Part shown: positions 38,501 through 53,500 of the stretch, in pieces
Numbering within the stretch: position 1 is the stretch's first letter
Layout: every line of letters starts with the position of its first letter
NCBI GenBank assembly: GCA_947652115.1
Contig: OX393572.1
Coordinates: 3,667,317 to 3,731,316, forward strand
Length of the DNA: 64,000 nucleotides
From: Blastomussa wellsi
Taxonomy: Eukaryota > Cnidaria > Anthozoa > Scleractinia > Plerogyridae
Direction: 5' to 3'
The notes under the pieces: generated by a model
What the model was told of the DNA's origin: nothing
What the model saw: the letters and a program-made list of their open reading frames with translations, nothing else
The model's database searches: none
Made by a program: the position numbers and the translations under genes

Positions 38501-41500
38501 TATGACAGTTTTAATTTTCAAATATTTTAAAGGACTTCTATGGAAAATGTTACAGAAGCGCAAGGCCTTGCCCTCCAACCACTTTTCCATTCAAATCTTT
38601 TTAATTTTTCAAAAATTCAAACTGTCATAAAATCTCATGCTTTAATGTCAGGGACCTCAAACATGGTCATTTTGCTATTTTCAACATTCTTTAAGCTTAT
38701 GAAAAGTAGGTCATGTGATGGGCTAGCTGCCGATGGCTACATCATCGGCTACATGTGTTACAAGGTTGTTAGCAAATCCTGAAAGTAGCAGGGATCAAAG
38801 ATGGCACAGTAGTGAGGCTGAATCATTCATTCAAGATTGACTAAATGTCCTTTTTCAACAGCACACTGATTTTTTCTATCACGACAAGTCAAGGAATACA
38901 AGTGTGGTATGTCTCATTTTGTATAGATTATGTATCCAGTTTTATAAAATAACTGAGATAACGCATGCTCTCATTGGTAGATAGGTGTGTTTAGATGAGA
39001 GTATGTAGACATGGTGACATTTTAGTTTTGTGTGTATTTTTAAGAAATATTTTATAATAGCAACAGAGGACTTTTTTCGTGTTTATATAGCCTCATCTAA
39101 ACACTCGGGGTGAATTCTCGAAAGTTATGCAAACCCTCGACTGCATCTTGGGTTTGCATAACTGTTTTGAATTCTCCCAAACCCCTTCGTGTTTAGATGA
39201 AGCTATGTAAACATAGCAAAAGTCCTCTTTTGCGTAAATATGCCATAGAAATTACTATCAAATTAAGGGGGTGGGACCTTCTTATCTACAATCTAGAGCA
39301 GGTGCTAAGGTGCTAATTAATTTTGGAGCAGTTTGTTAACTAGTAGTGATAAATGGTGAATATTATTTGGAGGAATTCTCTCTCTGAAGAAATCGATCTT
39401 GCATGTGTGAAACTAGTGCCAGTCCCAAACCACCTGGTATACTATTTTAAATCCCTAAAACTTAGAGGAAAAGGTGAAGAGATACGAATTAGAAATAACA
39501 ACCTTCTTCAAAACCTGCGGTATGGAGTTACTGTTTACATGTAAAAGACAAGTGATAAGTGCTGTAGAAAATCTGTTTATATATAAGGTCAAAACTTTTG
39601 TACCATATGATCATTAATGCAAATTTCATAAAACCCATAGGTAGCATCGAGCATGTGCACGTTCTTTATCTATAAGTTCACTGGCTTAAATCCTCAGATT
39701 TGTATGCCCCTGAGATGAAATTGGTGGTATTTATTTATTTTTTTATTTCGGTGTACAATGCGACTATCTTACCAAATTTCAATCCATTCTGGACATCAGA
39801 AGTCATAATTTTTAAACTTTTATATCCGAAATTTACAGCCGCCATTAATTTGCTGTTTCAAGGCTTGGTTGCGATTTGGAGAAAGTGACGTCAAAGACAC
39901 TTTAAGTCCTTATATGTCTTTTAAGTTTTAGGGTTTTTTCTATTCTGGTCACTACCTTTCTGGTAGGAAAGGACTCTTTAATGGAACAGGCCTGAAAAAA
40001 CTTATCCGTAGGAGGTCTGCGTTTCAAAATATGACCATTAGAAATATTCCTTAGCAACAAATTCATGACAAATTGGTTGGTAAGGAGGACTACCAGTGCC
40101 TTAAATTTTCCTTTTTAATGAAAATCTTTCTTGTTTTTGAATAATTTGTTTGATGAGTTTCACTGTCCTCTTGACTAGTGAATGGTCCATGTTAAGTGTC
40201 CAAACCTCTCTATGGAGTTTGGCTAGAGACCATAAGGAGAGTTATTGGATTTCAAATTTGGTAAATTTGAGAATTTGTACACAAAAACTGATTTTCTTGA
40301 TTAAAAAAAAAATGATCTGGTGGAAACAAACATGCCCGAGTGTCCTTTTCAGCGAGCTTAATAGCTATTCACAAACAAAGTGAAATAAATTGAATTTGTC
40401 ATGCCTGCCTCAAAGCACTTCAGTTTTTCCCATGCGTGGAAGTTAGATGAATCTTTTACAAAAGATAGCATTAAAGGTAGTGTTTCGAGAGATACTTGGC
40501 CTCCCCTCCCCTCCTCCTACAAGTAGACCATTTGGTACAAGTGTTAATACATACTGCTAAAAGGACTACTTTTACAAATTTTAAAACTTTGTGTTTGTTT
40601 TTGCAGTCATTTTACTGGCAACCAATGGTGAATTTATCTATGAAGGGACTCTATGATGACTGGACGAAGGTAATATTATTATAATTAATTAGATTTTAAA
40701 GAGCAAATCATGTTTGTTCAGTAAATCAATTCCTAGACTAATATAAAGCATGAATTAAGACCTATTGAGATTATGGTTCCTTCATTTGTAGAATCCACAA
40801 AAATGCCCTCATCTTATCATTACTGGTAGTGGAACGGTAAGTTTGTGTTAACTTTATGGCAGTCATGCGGTAAACCAGACTACAAATAAAATGGATCATA
40901 GAACTTGTTACACATAGACCTGTTTAGAGTCCTTACTTTATTCACTTGTTACTTGGTAGCCTACAATAACCGTACTGTGATTGGCAGTGTGTAATTTAAA
41001 GTATTTGGTGTGCCCATACCTGGTTCTGAGACAATGTCTGCTTACTTTTAATTAATCCTATTCAAATTGACTTCAGTGATACCAAAGTTCATATAGTAGA
41101 CATGAACTATACATGTTCTCAAATAAATGCATTTATTATTGTTTGGCCTGTTTCAGTGGACTATAAAATACCAAGGGTTGGATGCAGTCATGAATTATGG
41201 ATGTAAGTAAAATCAGTAAAAACCTGGTTGGGGTTTAATGTCTTGAAAGAAAATATCCTTTGTTGTTAGTAACACAAACTTAACCCTTAACCCTGACTGG
41301 CACTTGTGCCGTCCATAACTGCTCATGATGACGTTCCACTCCTAATGTCATCACCTTCAACCAAAAAGGCTTTTTTTTACTCAAGTTCTGTTGGGGAGGG
41401 GGGGGGGGAGAGCTTTCCAATCGTACCCAAATTGTAGTGGTTGGGTCAACTGAGCTTGAAATATACATGAAAATTTCAGTGAAAAACGTGGAGGAAAATT

Positions 41501-41551
41501 TCCCTCATGTACCCTTTGCTACTCCATGCCCCAAGGGGTCTCCCTTTGACA

Positions 41552-41592
<41 letters not shown>

Positions 41593-44500
41593 CACTCTTG
41601 GGGGGTAAAGGGTTAAGGGAGACAGTTTTTTAACCCTTTAAGCCCCAAGGGGTCTCCCTTTGACGAGTAAAATTGTCTGGCATTAGACAGAGTAAAATCT
41701 GTAAGTCACTCTTGGGGGGTAAAGGGTTAAGTATTTGCATTCTTGATGATACTTTTCAAGAATTCTTTAACTGAAAGCAAGCCAGTAGATGGCCAACAAC
41801 TGCAGTGAAAAGATAATGAAAAAACGAAAGGGAAAAGCGAAAAAAAAGCAGAAAGCCTAAAGAGGTTGTTATTATTATCAATTTAACTGATAATTGTAAA
41901 ATTTCATTGTAATTCAATTTATTCATATCAGGGCTGTCATTAAGTTTTGCATCACCTGTAGCCTCATTCTCGACACCCGTAGCAAACTTGTTACTTTGTG
42001 GTTGAATTCTATCAACAACAGGCAATTTCACCCGTAGCACCAAGGGAAAATCAAGCATACTCAGCCGTAACAGGTGTTACGGGTTACGGCCCTTAATGAC
42101 AGCCCTGCATATTATTATATAATTATACCAGTACTTAATATCTTAATGTAATTTTAGATTTTAGTGTAATTTTAAGTGTCCCCGATTAGTAGACCACTTG
42201 TGGTCGGCTAGAAGAATTTGACACGATAATAAAGTTACTGACTGACTGACTGTCATTTGTTGTCAAAAAGTATCTCAAAATTTTGATTTGTACGTATACA
42301 TGATCGAAAAATGCTAGTGGAAACAGGGCCATGCTTTTATTTTGCAAAGGCACTTTTGAGTGGTTTGTAGCTGATTTAGCCCACGATTGACCAAAAATAT
42401 CAAAAATGCTTAAAAATGCATATTTAATTTCTTTAAAAATCTCCAGTAATTTCTGTTGCACATCAATGGGTTTACATGTAATTCCCTGCATCATTTTACA
42501 ACATATTAATTATTAAGAAGTGCTGCTCAATTAAATTTTCACTTAGTAAAGGGTATTATCCACATAACCACCTTGTGAAGAATAATAAACACTACCACTC
42601 TGAAAGTAAGTATTTATATGTTAACACCTGTAGTTCTCAAATCTTGCTTACCAGTACTTAGTTAATAGTAATGAGTGGAAATAATTGCATAATATTTATA
42701 TGCCAGGAATGTAAACATTGGCTAATATTTTAATTGCAGATAATTTAACAAAGGTCAAGGGAGCAATGGAGGCCTTGATAGCCAAAAAGAGAAATGAAAG
42801 CCAGGCATTGCTTAAGCGTAAGCAATCAAGTCCTTTTCCACCTTCTCCAGTGATTATCTGGGTTCAACAAGGTATTTATCAAGATTCTGGAGGGTGCCCA
42901 ATGGACATTATGTAGTGGACGTCCAGCATGCCAGTGGAGCACCATGGGTTAAAAACCATCACGGCAAGAAAATTTGGTAGTAATAGTGGAGCTCCACAGA
43001 GCGGAGCCCCATACCCATAGAAATAGGAGAACCAAGCACGCATACAAAGTATAAACAGGAGAACCATTCCTTTCATTTTTCATGGTCAAAATGGCAAGTG
43101 GCATGACTCGCGGGCATGTGCAAAATATGTCTGTACGTCCGTATGTATAACATAATGCACTTACATACGTACATACGACATCGCCCCAAATATCAATGTG
43201 GCAGCCATAGTTCAGTTCGACCTGGTTAGCATTTTAAAAGGTTACCATAACCTTACATCTTTGATATGTTATGGTCAATTGACGGCTGTCAAAAGAAGGT
43301 ATCTGCTGTCCAGTATCACATGACCAGATCGCAGGCTCAGCTTTAGAACTCATCAAAGTCACACGTTTTTTTGAAGTTGACCGCTGACCAGGTATTGGTT
43401 TTTCATTGATCGGTTCTGGCAGGATTTCTTAATTTTTCCTGTCCATTCTCAGCGGAAACTATGCAATTGGAGCTGACGTTTTAAATTATTTAATTATTTC
43501 AGCTGCTGAATCTTTCTTGAGTAGTTGCACACGCTAGCACGGTACCATATTGAATGCAATTTTACAAATTATTAAGAACCAGCAAAAAGGCATAGCTCCG
43601 GTTTTAGGCTTGGCTAAATCTATATATTATAATGTTACGAACATCTGTCCATACAGAGACTGGGGGGACAGTCCATACTCCAGAAATAGGTATTGGTTAA
43701 CATTAAAGTTAATGTCAGCTTAAAGTTTATTTATTTATCAATTTACAGCTGTCAAAACAAAATATCTGCTAACCAGTATTACATGACCATGTTATGGGCT
43801 CGGTGTAGAGCTCATTGAGGTTGTGTTTTTTTTAAGTTGACTACTGACCAGTTAATCAGTTTCCACTGGTTTGCAGGCTCAAGTAACTGAAAAATTATTT
43901 AGAACAAGCAAACAGTGTGGAGCTCTGCTTTTAGGTTTGGCTAAAATCTATATATTATTTGAACAGTGGAACTGGACCAACTGCTGTCAATTAAATTGAA
44001 ATTATAGTGTTACTGGTTCACTGATCAAAGTGGAGCACCTACAAATGTGGTAGTTTTTGCCTAGAAATGTTCCGTAATATTAAATTTTACTTAATATTAA
44101 TAATAATTCATCATTCTTGCTGCAGAACCAGTTGTGGAGTCAAAGCTACATGAAGCACGCAAAATGATTACAAATGAGAAGATTGAACTATTTAATTCAA
44201 TTGCTGAAGAAATGTTGTAAGTTATGTTAATATGTAATATTAACTCTGGCATTGGAAAGTCTGTAGTCCAAAACCTTACTAATGATTACCATCGCTTGAC
44301 CATGATTACTTTTTTTGCTGTAGCTGTGTTTGTTCAAGCATACTATATATAGTGGCCCATCAGATCAGAGCTTATCCTGACCCCCATGACTTAAAATTTT
44401 GTTCCCTTTTGTTCAATCAATGCACTGTCAGTGTTTTTTTTGTTTCGGTAATATTGAAGGTTTAAGTGGTTGTTATTTAGCTGGGGAAAATAAAGTAGAA

Positions 44501-47500
44501 GATTATAGGTGGGGATTTCATAATGTGGCTGTTGGAGGTATTAACAGGGTGACTGCATTAACAGGCTTTTGTTTGTTGAAAGAAAAGGTATGGGAACATC
44601 ACCAAAACAAAAAACTAACTGTTAGCATTTTAACTAGGTGACTGTTGTGTGGGGTAATCCACTGAACCTTTCTGTTCTTTCAATTGTTATACTAATCCTT
44701 TAGAGACAGAATCATCATTCTGTGGAGACTGAGTCATTTAATTTTTAAAATATTAAATATAAAATGTCATTTGCTGTAGTCATGAAGAAAATTCCTCTGT
44801 GACAGTGATGTGGACATCATTTCATGCTGCCAAGAGTAGGCCCGACAAATCAACAGATGGACTTCACTATGGCCCCTCAATAACAGGCTTGGTAATTTGA
44901 AATTAATTTCTGAAAAAGAGACTTAGTATGAACACTGTTAGCAGGCACTCTCATTGCATTAAGAAAATGGCTTTGAGGCATACCTGTTCTAAAGCCAAAG
45001 GCCATCTTTTCCAGATCTTTATAATGCCATCAAATATTGCTAAAGTCATCTTTGCTTTTCGTCAAAAATAGTGTGCCCTTGATGTTTACAGCATCAAAGG
45101 TACTGTATATCAAAGCTATTATAATTTCAACATCTCTTTGATTTTACAGGTGTCAAATCCTAGGCTTGATTTCCGCTGCTCCCATGGAGCAGCTGGTCAA
45201 ATCCCCATCAAAGCACTTATTTATCTTTGATCTTGTGTCAATGATTGTCATCCATGATAGGGAGCTTTCACTGCGTGAAAAGCCAAATATTCAGGCCAGA
45301 ATTCGCTCCAATACGAGCCGGCACATGCCTCATATACTGTAATTTTCCGATGTATTCTAGGACACCTGATTCGAGAAACACTTGGGATATCGTATTAGAA
45401 TCTGGCCTGTTTTTCCGTATTCAAATTGAACACTCCAGGTGTGCATGACGTATTCAATATTGAATACTCGTGAATACTCCAGGGAAACTTCACGTATTCA
45501 AATCAAATACTCTTGAACACTTCATGTATTGCGTACGCCTTGAATACTCTAGGATTCTATGGCATCGTAATGACGTATTCGAGGCTAGAATACTCCATAA
45601 TATTTTTCATTTGGCGTAGTGTTTTGTGCTGTATTTCTACATGTATCTAAATTACCATCTTCTCCCCTCAGAAGAGCAGTTGATGTGTCCACCATGGCAC
45701 TCCACCAAACTCTATTTGGCACAATATTTTCTTTGCTGCTAGCCAAGACAAGTTCTGTGGTTATGCAGTGCTTTCTCAATTGCTTATTTTGACCCTGCTT
45801 TCCAGAACCCTGAGGGTGTGAGCCCCCCTTCTAGTAGCCATAAAAGTAACTGTGAGGTTATCAATGATCTCACTCTTCCTGACTTGTAATTCTTTTGTGC
45901 TGTTTTAGGAGCTGAATTTGATATTAAATCAGTACTGTAATCAATACCTTCAAGTATCTGATGCTACCTGTTGTGTGCCAGCTCCAAGACTAACACATCT
46001 GCAGCGTAACACTTTTGCTGTTTTTATCACATGGTGAGACATTTTAATTTTTGTTTTGCTCCTCAAAAATGAAACAGTATTACTTTGGCTTCAGGGGTGA
46101 ACTATTTACACAGCAGTTACACTATCCAACCGAGTAAAGTTTGTACTTGGTAATGTAAACATATTCCTAGTAGACAAACTGGTGAACACATGTTGTTCAG
46201 ACATTGTTGAAATTATTGTCACAAACTCCAAAAGGGAATTAGAATGTTTCAGAAATTGAAAGTTCTTGCGACTGAAGTGATTCTCGGATAGATTGTAATG
46301 ATCTATTTCAAGAAGAAAAATGCAAAGATATTCCTTTGCATGCTAAGTTGTAAATAAATGTAAATATTGTCAGTGGCAAATTGTTTGCTAAAGTTTTGGC
46401 TCTGGGGGATTAACGGTAACTATTTACATAGCAGTTACCTAACCAATCAGAGTAGAGTTTGTACTTGGCTAAGTATGTAAACGTGTTCCTGTGGAAAAAC
46501 ACAATGTAGCCTGCGTAACTGGCAGGACTGTTTTGTTTTAACGGCAGAGCATGCCAGCTCTCCTCAACTTTCTTGACTCAACATGTAATTCTGGAAACAA
46601 AATGCTAGCAGTATGTAGAGTGATTTTTATCCTCTGGTTTTTTTCTTTTCTTTGTAGCATTGTACTGTTTCTGATCATGTTTATCTGTCAACACCTCTGG
46701 CCTGCTGAACCCAAAGGATCTGGTGGTAAGAAACAAGTGTCACAAAATGTGTACAAAAACCGGTCAAAGACTTACCGGTACACTTTATATTCTGAAGATT
46801 TCCACCTACTTTGTGGAGAAATTTCTTAAAATCATGCAAAAATCATTCAAATGTTTCTGATCATTTTCTGAACATTTTGTAAGATTTCCAAAGATATCTG
46901 TAGAAGATCTGATTAAAGATGTTTTGGTTTGTGTACTTTCCCTGCAGGCTATTAGAGCTGCATCCTGGAGGTGGGGGGGGGGGGGTACTCCCACACATGG
47001 GCTATAGAGGAATGTGCCGCAGGATAGGGTATGGGTTTTTGAGGTTCTCGGTACTTGTTGCGCCTTTTGGCATTGTTTCTGGTGTGATCCTTAGGTAGGG
47101 TACCTAATACAGGGTTGACTTGTTCATACCTTTCTTAGTTTTCGTTTTTCCTTGAATAGGGCTATCAAATTCTGTTTTCTTTTACCCTTAAATAGGGTCA
47201 GGGTTTAAGAACCTTCATGGCAAACCCCTGTGTTGCATGGTACATACTGGGAACATTTATGTAACTCAGGGCCAATGAATACTGCTATAAGGCTGCCAAA
47301 ACTCAAAGAAAATAGAATTCCAAACTTTTCTTTGCGCATTACTTAATATGACCTGTATTCATTGACAATTTTTCACAGGTGCTGAACCGACCACACCAGG
47401 GGGTCGTCCCAGCTCATCATTACGCTGGGTCTATTCTGACAGAATGTACCCTGTTATGAAGAGCTTATTCAAAATGGGGCTCATAATGTTTTACTTTTAC

Positions 47501-50500
47501 CTGTGTGACAGGTGAGTGTTTTCACATCCAAATTCTCTGGTGTGTTATATCAACTCACTGTCAAGTGGATATTTGATGAAAAAAATAGAAAATAGGTATG
47601 GAAACTGTTTTTGTCTGGCCTAAATTAATTCACAAGTTATTTCACGAGTGAGCGCAGCGAACGAGTGAAATATGTTTCAACACAAGAAGATAAATTTTGT
47701 ATCTCTAAGCGGCCATGTAATCTTCTCTTTATTATATAAACACCAATGAAATTCCAAACCTTTTCACTTTTGCTGCGAAAGGTGTGATTTATTACATAAC
47801 CATAGCAATGGTGATATCTTCACATGTGAAGATAACATGTTATCTTCACGTCTTATCTTCACATGTGAAGACATCATGTTTTTGTGCGAAATAAAATGGA
47901 TTATGAAGTCTGTACAAGCCCTATAGTGTGTCAGCTTGAGATGATATTGAGTATCTTCATAGCAACATTTCATGTCATGTTTTGAAATTATAATATTATT
48001 TTCTATTTTCAGGACAAACTTGTTTTTCAAAGAACAAAAAGAGTACAGCCATCTTGTATTTGTGTTGGTCCTGATTGTTTTCTTGGTGCTTGGTGCGTGG
48101 ACGTGGGTACCAACACAACATGTATGTCTTCTTTTTTTTGGGAGTGGGGGGGGGGGGGGGGGGGGTTGGCATGAGTTGCTTTTTTACAGTTGTCAGGGGG
48201 CATTGTGGTTAATGTAGCAGCTCTTGTTACCCTGTGTGGAAACAATAAAACAAACAACAGGAACAATGCCCCTAGCCTCCAAGACAATTATAGCAACTGC
48301 TACACTTAGTGGACCAGTAGAATTACAAGCTAAGACAGCTGCTAAACTTCTCAACATGATGGCCTATATTGTTAAGATGTTGGGCTCTGGATTGAACAGT
48401 CCAGGTGCGAGTTTGAGCATTGGCCACATTCATGGTGTTGTAACATGTTCTTTCACCACTTCACTTTCTTAGTACCCATCTCCACTGATCTGTTAATTTT
48501 AATTTTGTATCAGTGAAGTTTTTTTGTCGCCCTTTAATGGTTGATGTTTTACCCAATTGAGACCCTCTGGTGCTCTTAGTAGTGTAATAACATTTTGGAA
48601 GCAAGACAAGTATAATGCAGTTATTGTTTTTCTTGCCATTCACAGGACTTTTAACTTGTCTCTTTTTTCATGTGTGTGTGATACTTTTATTAGGTATTTT
48701 TTTAACTTGTTTGTTTGCTTCTTGTTTGTTCTGCAGACTGTTCTGTTAAATAGAGACCAGACAAATGAATGGAAGGGCTGGATGCAATTGCTTATTCTTT
48801 TGTATCATTATATTGGTGCAAGCAAGGTAATAAAATTCAACTATTTTATTTTCAAAGAGTGACCAGCACAAACTTTCAGTGTTGACCTGCTCTCAGTAGG
48901 TCCACTGTCGGGGGTGCATTATTAATCTGTTATTGTGACTCAGGAAGAAACATGTACAGGGACATGTTGCAAGAATAAAATCACAATATACTCACCCAGG
49001 AAAGGTTACATGGGAATGTGGTAGACTGTTTACAACCCTTTAGTATCTTGTATTGTTAAATACAGGGGCTGGATTCTTTTATGTTGACAACTGGAGATGC
49101 TGAATGGTATGGAGTATTGCAGCGACCCTTTCCTTGAAACATTTGAGTGCACAGAAGGTGATGTGTTGCTGCAGCATGTCCCTACAGCATTTGCGTGAAT
49201 GTGTAAATGCTGAGATTTTTTTCCTGGCTACATGTTACTCTGTGGGAGGGGGGGTGGCCTAATGGTTAGTGTGTGGGTTGCCAGATTTGGCGGTCAGGTG
49301 TCGATCCCAGGCTGGGGAAGTGCACTGTGCTCTTGGGAAAGACACTTTACTAGATCATAGTACCTCTCTTCACCCATGAATATAAATGGGTACTGGTGAA
49401 ATAATGCCGGGAGGTAGCCCTGGGATGGACTAGCATCCCATCCAGGGGGATTAGAAATACTCTGAGTGGCTTTAATGAGGATAAGCTGTGGCCTGATGTA
49501 CCAGAAGGCTCACATGGAGAGAGATATGGGTTTTTGCACTGGCATTGCACTTTCCTGGGACATAAGTCGTATTACGGATATCACAGAAAAATGCAATTTT
49601 CATGCCTTTTTATTAAACGAAAATGCATCTCCATGAAGGGATTTATTGTACTGATTTTAGTAAACCTGCAAAGTTCGCTTACAAATACTGATAGGATAAC
49701 ATGGATAATTTGATTACTTTCTTTCTGTCTGCTTACAGGTTCTTCCAATTTATGTGTTTATAAGACTTTTTGTGGCTTCATATCTGTTTTTGTCTGGCTA
49801 TGGGCATTTCTCATTCTTTTGGAATAAAGGAGACTTTGGACTGTATAGGTTTTGTCAGGTAATTAATTATTTAGTTCTATAAATATTTAAGTGATTTCTT
49901 AGGCAAATCATACTTGCATTAATAATCACTTAAGGACGTTCCATTTTTTATCCCCCCCCACCCCTAAGGATGGCAGGAATGCAAACCCTAAATTTTTGTT
50001 GGCACCCTTTGAAAAAAATATCCGAAGGGTCCAAGTTTTGTTGGCTACTTTGAAGAAAAAACCTGAACCCGCTATCCCAAAAATAAACGAGGTGAACTAC
50101 TTTGTGTTAGATTTGACAGTCAGCAAGTTTTCAGCAAAAACACTACGAAAACAATTATCCCATAAAACTTTCTTTTACTCTTTTAACAAACTCTGTGTTA
50201 ATTGAGGATAATTAGGGTATTTTTGATTAGTGGCAAAATGAATTTACCTACCTTTGTTTCGAGAGCTTGCTTCATCTTCCTGTTGAAAAACATTTTTGTT
50301 GAAACTTTTAATATACGATTGGACCGCAAGTTTTCAGCAAAAAAGTAACCAAAAGCTTTATCCTGGAAAGTTTTTTTTTTACTCCTTTTATAAACTGTGT
50401 TAATTGAAGACAGGGGGTAAGTTTCAAAAGAAACTGTGGTGCTGCGTCGGTGGGAAGTATAACAATATAATTTGGTTTTATCAACTGGGTTGATAATGTC

Positions 50501-53500
50501 AATTGGCCACCGTAAAGAGATTCAAGAGCTGACGTTTCGAGCGTTAGCCCTTCGTCGGAGCGAATGACGCTCCGACGAAGGGCTAACGCTCGAAACGTCA
50601 GCTCTTGAATCTCTTTACGGTGGCCAATTCACATTATCAACCCAGTTGATAAAACCAAATTAATTGAAGACAGTTAAGGCATGTTTGATTAGAAACAATA
50701 TGACCTTATTTACCTTTCAAGAGCTTGTTTTTCTGCACTGTTGTTTGTGCTGATTGGGAAAAAAACTGGATTGGAAACAATTTGTAAAATGACGACGCGC
50801 GGCTGCCACACTTTTCCCGCCAAAACGACACTCGTTTGCAGTTCTCACGCGCGCATTGTTTTCTTTTGGGGAATCCTTCTTTAAAATTTTTGCCTCAATA
50901 GCACAAGAATTTCAGTTTCTGATCGAATTACAAAAATATTAATTCTGAATATTAAATGAACATGGCATGATTTAGCTTTCGCTATAAATTTGAGCCCACT
51001 NNNNNNNNNNNNNNNNNNNNNNNNNNNNNNNNNNNNNNNNNNNNNNNNNNNNNNNNNNNNNNNNNNNNNNNNNNNNNNNNNNNNNNNNNNNNNNNNNNNN
51101 NNNNNNNNNNNNNNNNNNNNNNNNNNNNNNNNNNNNNNNNNNNNNNNNNNNNNNNNNNNNNNNNNNNNNNNNNNNNNNNNNNNNNNNNNNNNNNNNNNNN
51201 GTTTTTGTCTGGCCTAAATTAATTCACGAGTTATTTCACGAGTGAGCGCAGAAAACAAGTGAAATATGTTTCAACACAAGAAGAGAAATTTTGTATCTCC
51301 AAGTGGTCATCTAATATTCTATTTATTATATAAACACCAATGAAATTCCAAACCTTTTCACTTTTGCTGTGAAAGGCGCGAGTTATTACGTAACCATAGC
51401 AATGGCGATATCTTCACGTGTGAAGATAACATGTTATCTTCACGTCTTATCTTCACATGTGAAGACATCATGTTTTTGTGCGAAATAAAATGGATTATGA
51501 AGTCTGTACAAGCCCTATAGTGTGTCAGCTTGAGATGATATTGAGTATCCTCCTAGCAACATTTCATGTCATGTTTTGAAATTATAATATTATTTTCGAT
51601 TTTCAGGACAAACTTGTTTTTCAAAGAACAAAAAGAGTACAGCCATCTTGTATTTGTGTTGGTCCTGATTGTTTTCTTGGTGCTTGGTGCGTGGACGTGG
51701 GTACCAACACAACATGTATGTCTTCTTTTTTTGGGAGGGGGGGGGGGGGGGTTGGCATGAGTTGCTTTTTTACAGCTGTCAGGGGGCATTGTGGTTAATG
51801 TAGCAGCTCTTGTTACCCTGTGTGGAAACAATAAAACAAACAACAGGAACAATGCCCCTAGCCTCCAAGACAATTATAGCAACTGCTACACTTAGTGGAC
51901 CAGTAGAATTACAAGCTAAGAGAGCTGCTAAACTTCTCAACATGATGGCCTATATTGTTAAGATGTTGGGCTCTGGATTGAACAGTTCAGGTGCGAGTTT
52001 GAGCATTGGCCGTATTCATGGTGTTATAACATGTTCTTTCACCACTTCACTTTCTTAGTACCAATCTCCACTGATCTGTTAATTTTAATTTTGTATCAGT
52101 GAAGTTTTTTTTGTCGCCCTTTAACGGTTGATGTTTTACCCAATTGAGACCCTCTGGTGCTCTTAGTAGTGTAATAACATTTTGGAAGCAAGACAAGTAT
52201 AATGCAGTTATTGTTTTTCTTGCCATTCACAGGGCTTTTAACTTGTCTCTTTTTTCATGTGTGTGTGATACTTTTATTAGGTATTTTGTTAACTTGTTTG
52301 TTTGCTTCTTGTTTGTTCTGCAGACTGTTCTGTTAAATAGAGACCAGACAAATGAATGGAAGGGCTGGATGCAATTGCTTATTCTTTTGTATCATTATAT
52401 TGGTGCAAGCAAGGTAATAAAATTCAACTATTTTATTTTCAAAGAGTGACCAGCACAAACTTTCAGTGTTGACCTGCTCTCAGTAGGTCCACTGTCGGGG
52501 GTTCATTATTAATCTGTTATTGTGACTCAGGAAGAAACATGTACAGGGACATGTTGCAAGAATAAAATCACAATATACTCACCCAGAAAAGGTTACATGG
52601 GAATGTAGTAGACTGTTTACAACCCTTTAGTATCTTGTATTGTTAAATACAGGGGCTGGATTCTTTTATGTTGAAAACTGGAGATGCTGAATGGTCTGGA
52701 GTATTGCAGCGACCCTTTCCTTGAAACATTTGAGTGCACAGGAGGTGATGTGTTGCTGCAGCATGTCCCTACAGCATTTGCGTGAATGTGTAAATGCTGA
52801 GATTTTTTCCTGGCTATATGTTACTCTGTGGGAGGGGGAGTGGCCTAATGGTTAGTGTGTGGGTTGCCAGATTTGGCAGTCAGGTTTCTATCCCAGGCTG
52901 GGGAAGTGCACTGTGCTCTTGGGAAAGACACTTTACTAGATCATAGTACCTCTCTTCACCCATGAATATAAATGGGTACTGGCGAAATAATGCCGGGAGG
53001 TAGCCCTAGGATGGACTAGCATCCCATCCAGGGGGATTAGAAATACTCTGAGTGGCTGTAATGAGGATAAGCTGTGGCCTGATGTACCAGAAGGCTCACA
53101 TGGAGAGAGATCTGGGTTTTTGCACTGGCATTGCACTTTCCTGGGACATAAGCCGTATTACGGATATCACAGAAAAATGCAATTTTCATGCCTTTTCATT
53201 AAACGAAAATGCATCTCCATGAAGCGATTTATTGTACTGATTTTAGTAAACCTGCAAAGTTCGCTTACAAATACTGATAGGATAACATGGATAATTTGAT
53301 TACTTTCTTTCTGTCTGCCTACAGGTTCTTCCAATTTATGTGTTTATAAGACTTTTTGTGGCTTCATATCTGTTTTTGTCTGGCTATGGGCATTTCTCAT
53401 TCTTTTGGAATAAAGGAGACTTTGGACTGTATAGGTTTTGTCAGGTAATTAATTATTTAATTCTATAAATATTTAAGTGATTTCTTAGGCAAATCATACT

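Larger units (their letters stand above)
47607..51000 (+). repeat. Left copy of the 3.4-kb duplicated block (end of left contig)
   Basis: This block holds CASD1 exons 14-16 (48013-48121, 48737-48826, 49739-49858), a SINE (49255-49505), a tRNA-like SINE head (48358-48424) and a 193-bp palindrome. It is repeated in the same order and orientation at 51201-54582, with scattered single-base differences and different G-run lengths near 48145 and 51737. It ends exactly at the N gap. Confidence 0.95.

Noticed and set aside
50560..50610. Hammerhead ribozyme in CGACGAAGGGCTAACGCTCGAAAC
   Set aside because: A GAAA and a small stem are present, but the CUGANGA core is not (CUCCGACGAA) and an extra A breaks the spacing. 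A plain hairpin explains the sequence.
50990..51217. Open frame running through the N gap
   Set aside because: It consists of undetermined bases.
49739..53444. A real repeat of CASD1 exons 14-16
   Set aside because: The repeat is bounded by the gap edges and totals 319 nt, so it would shift the frame. The simplest reading is unmerged contig ends.
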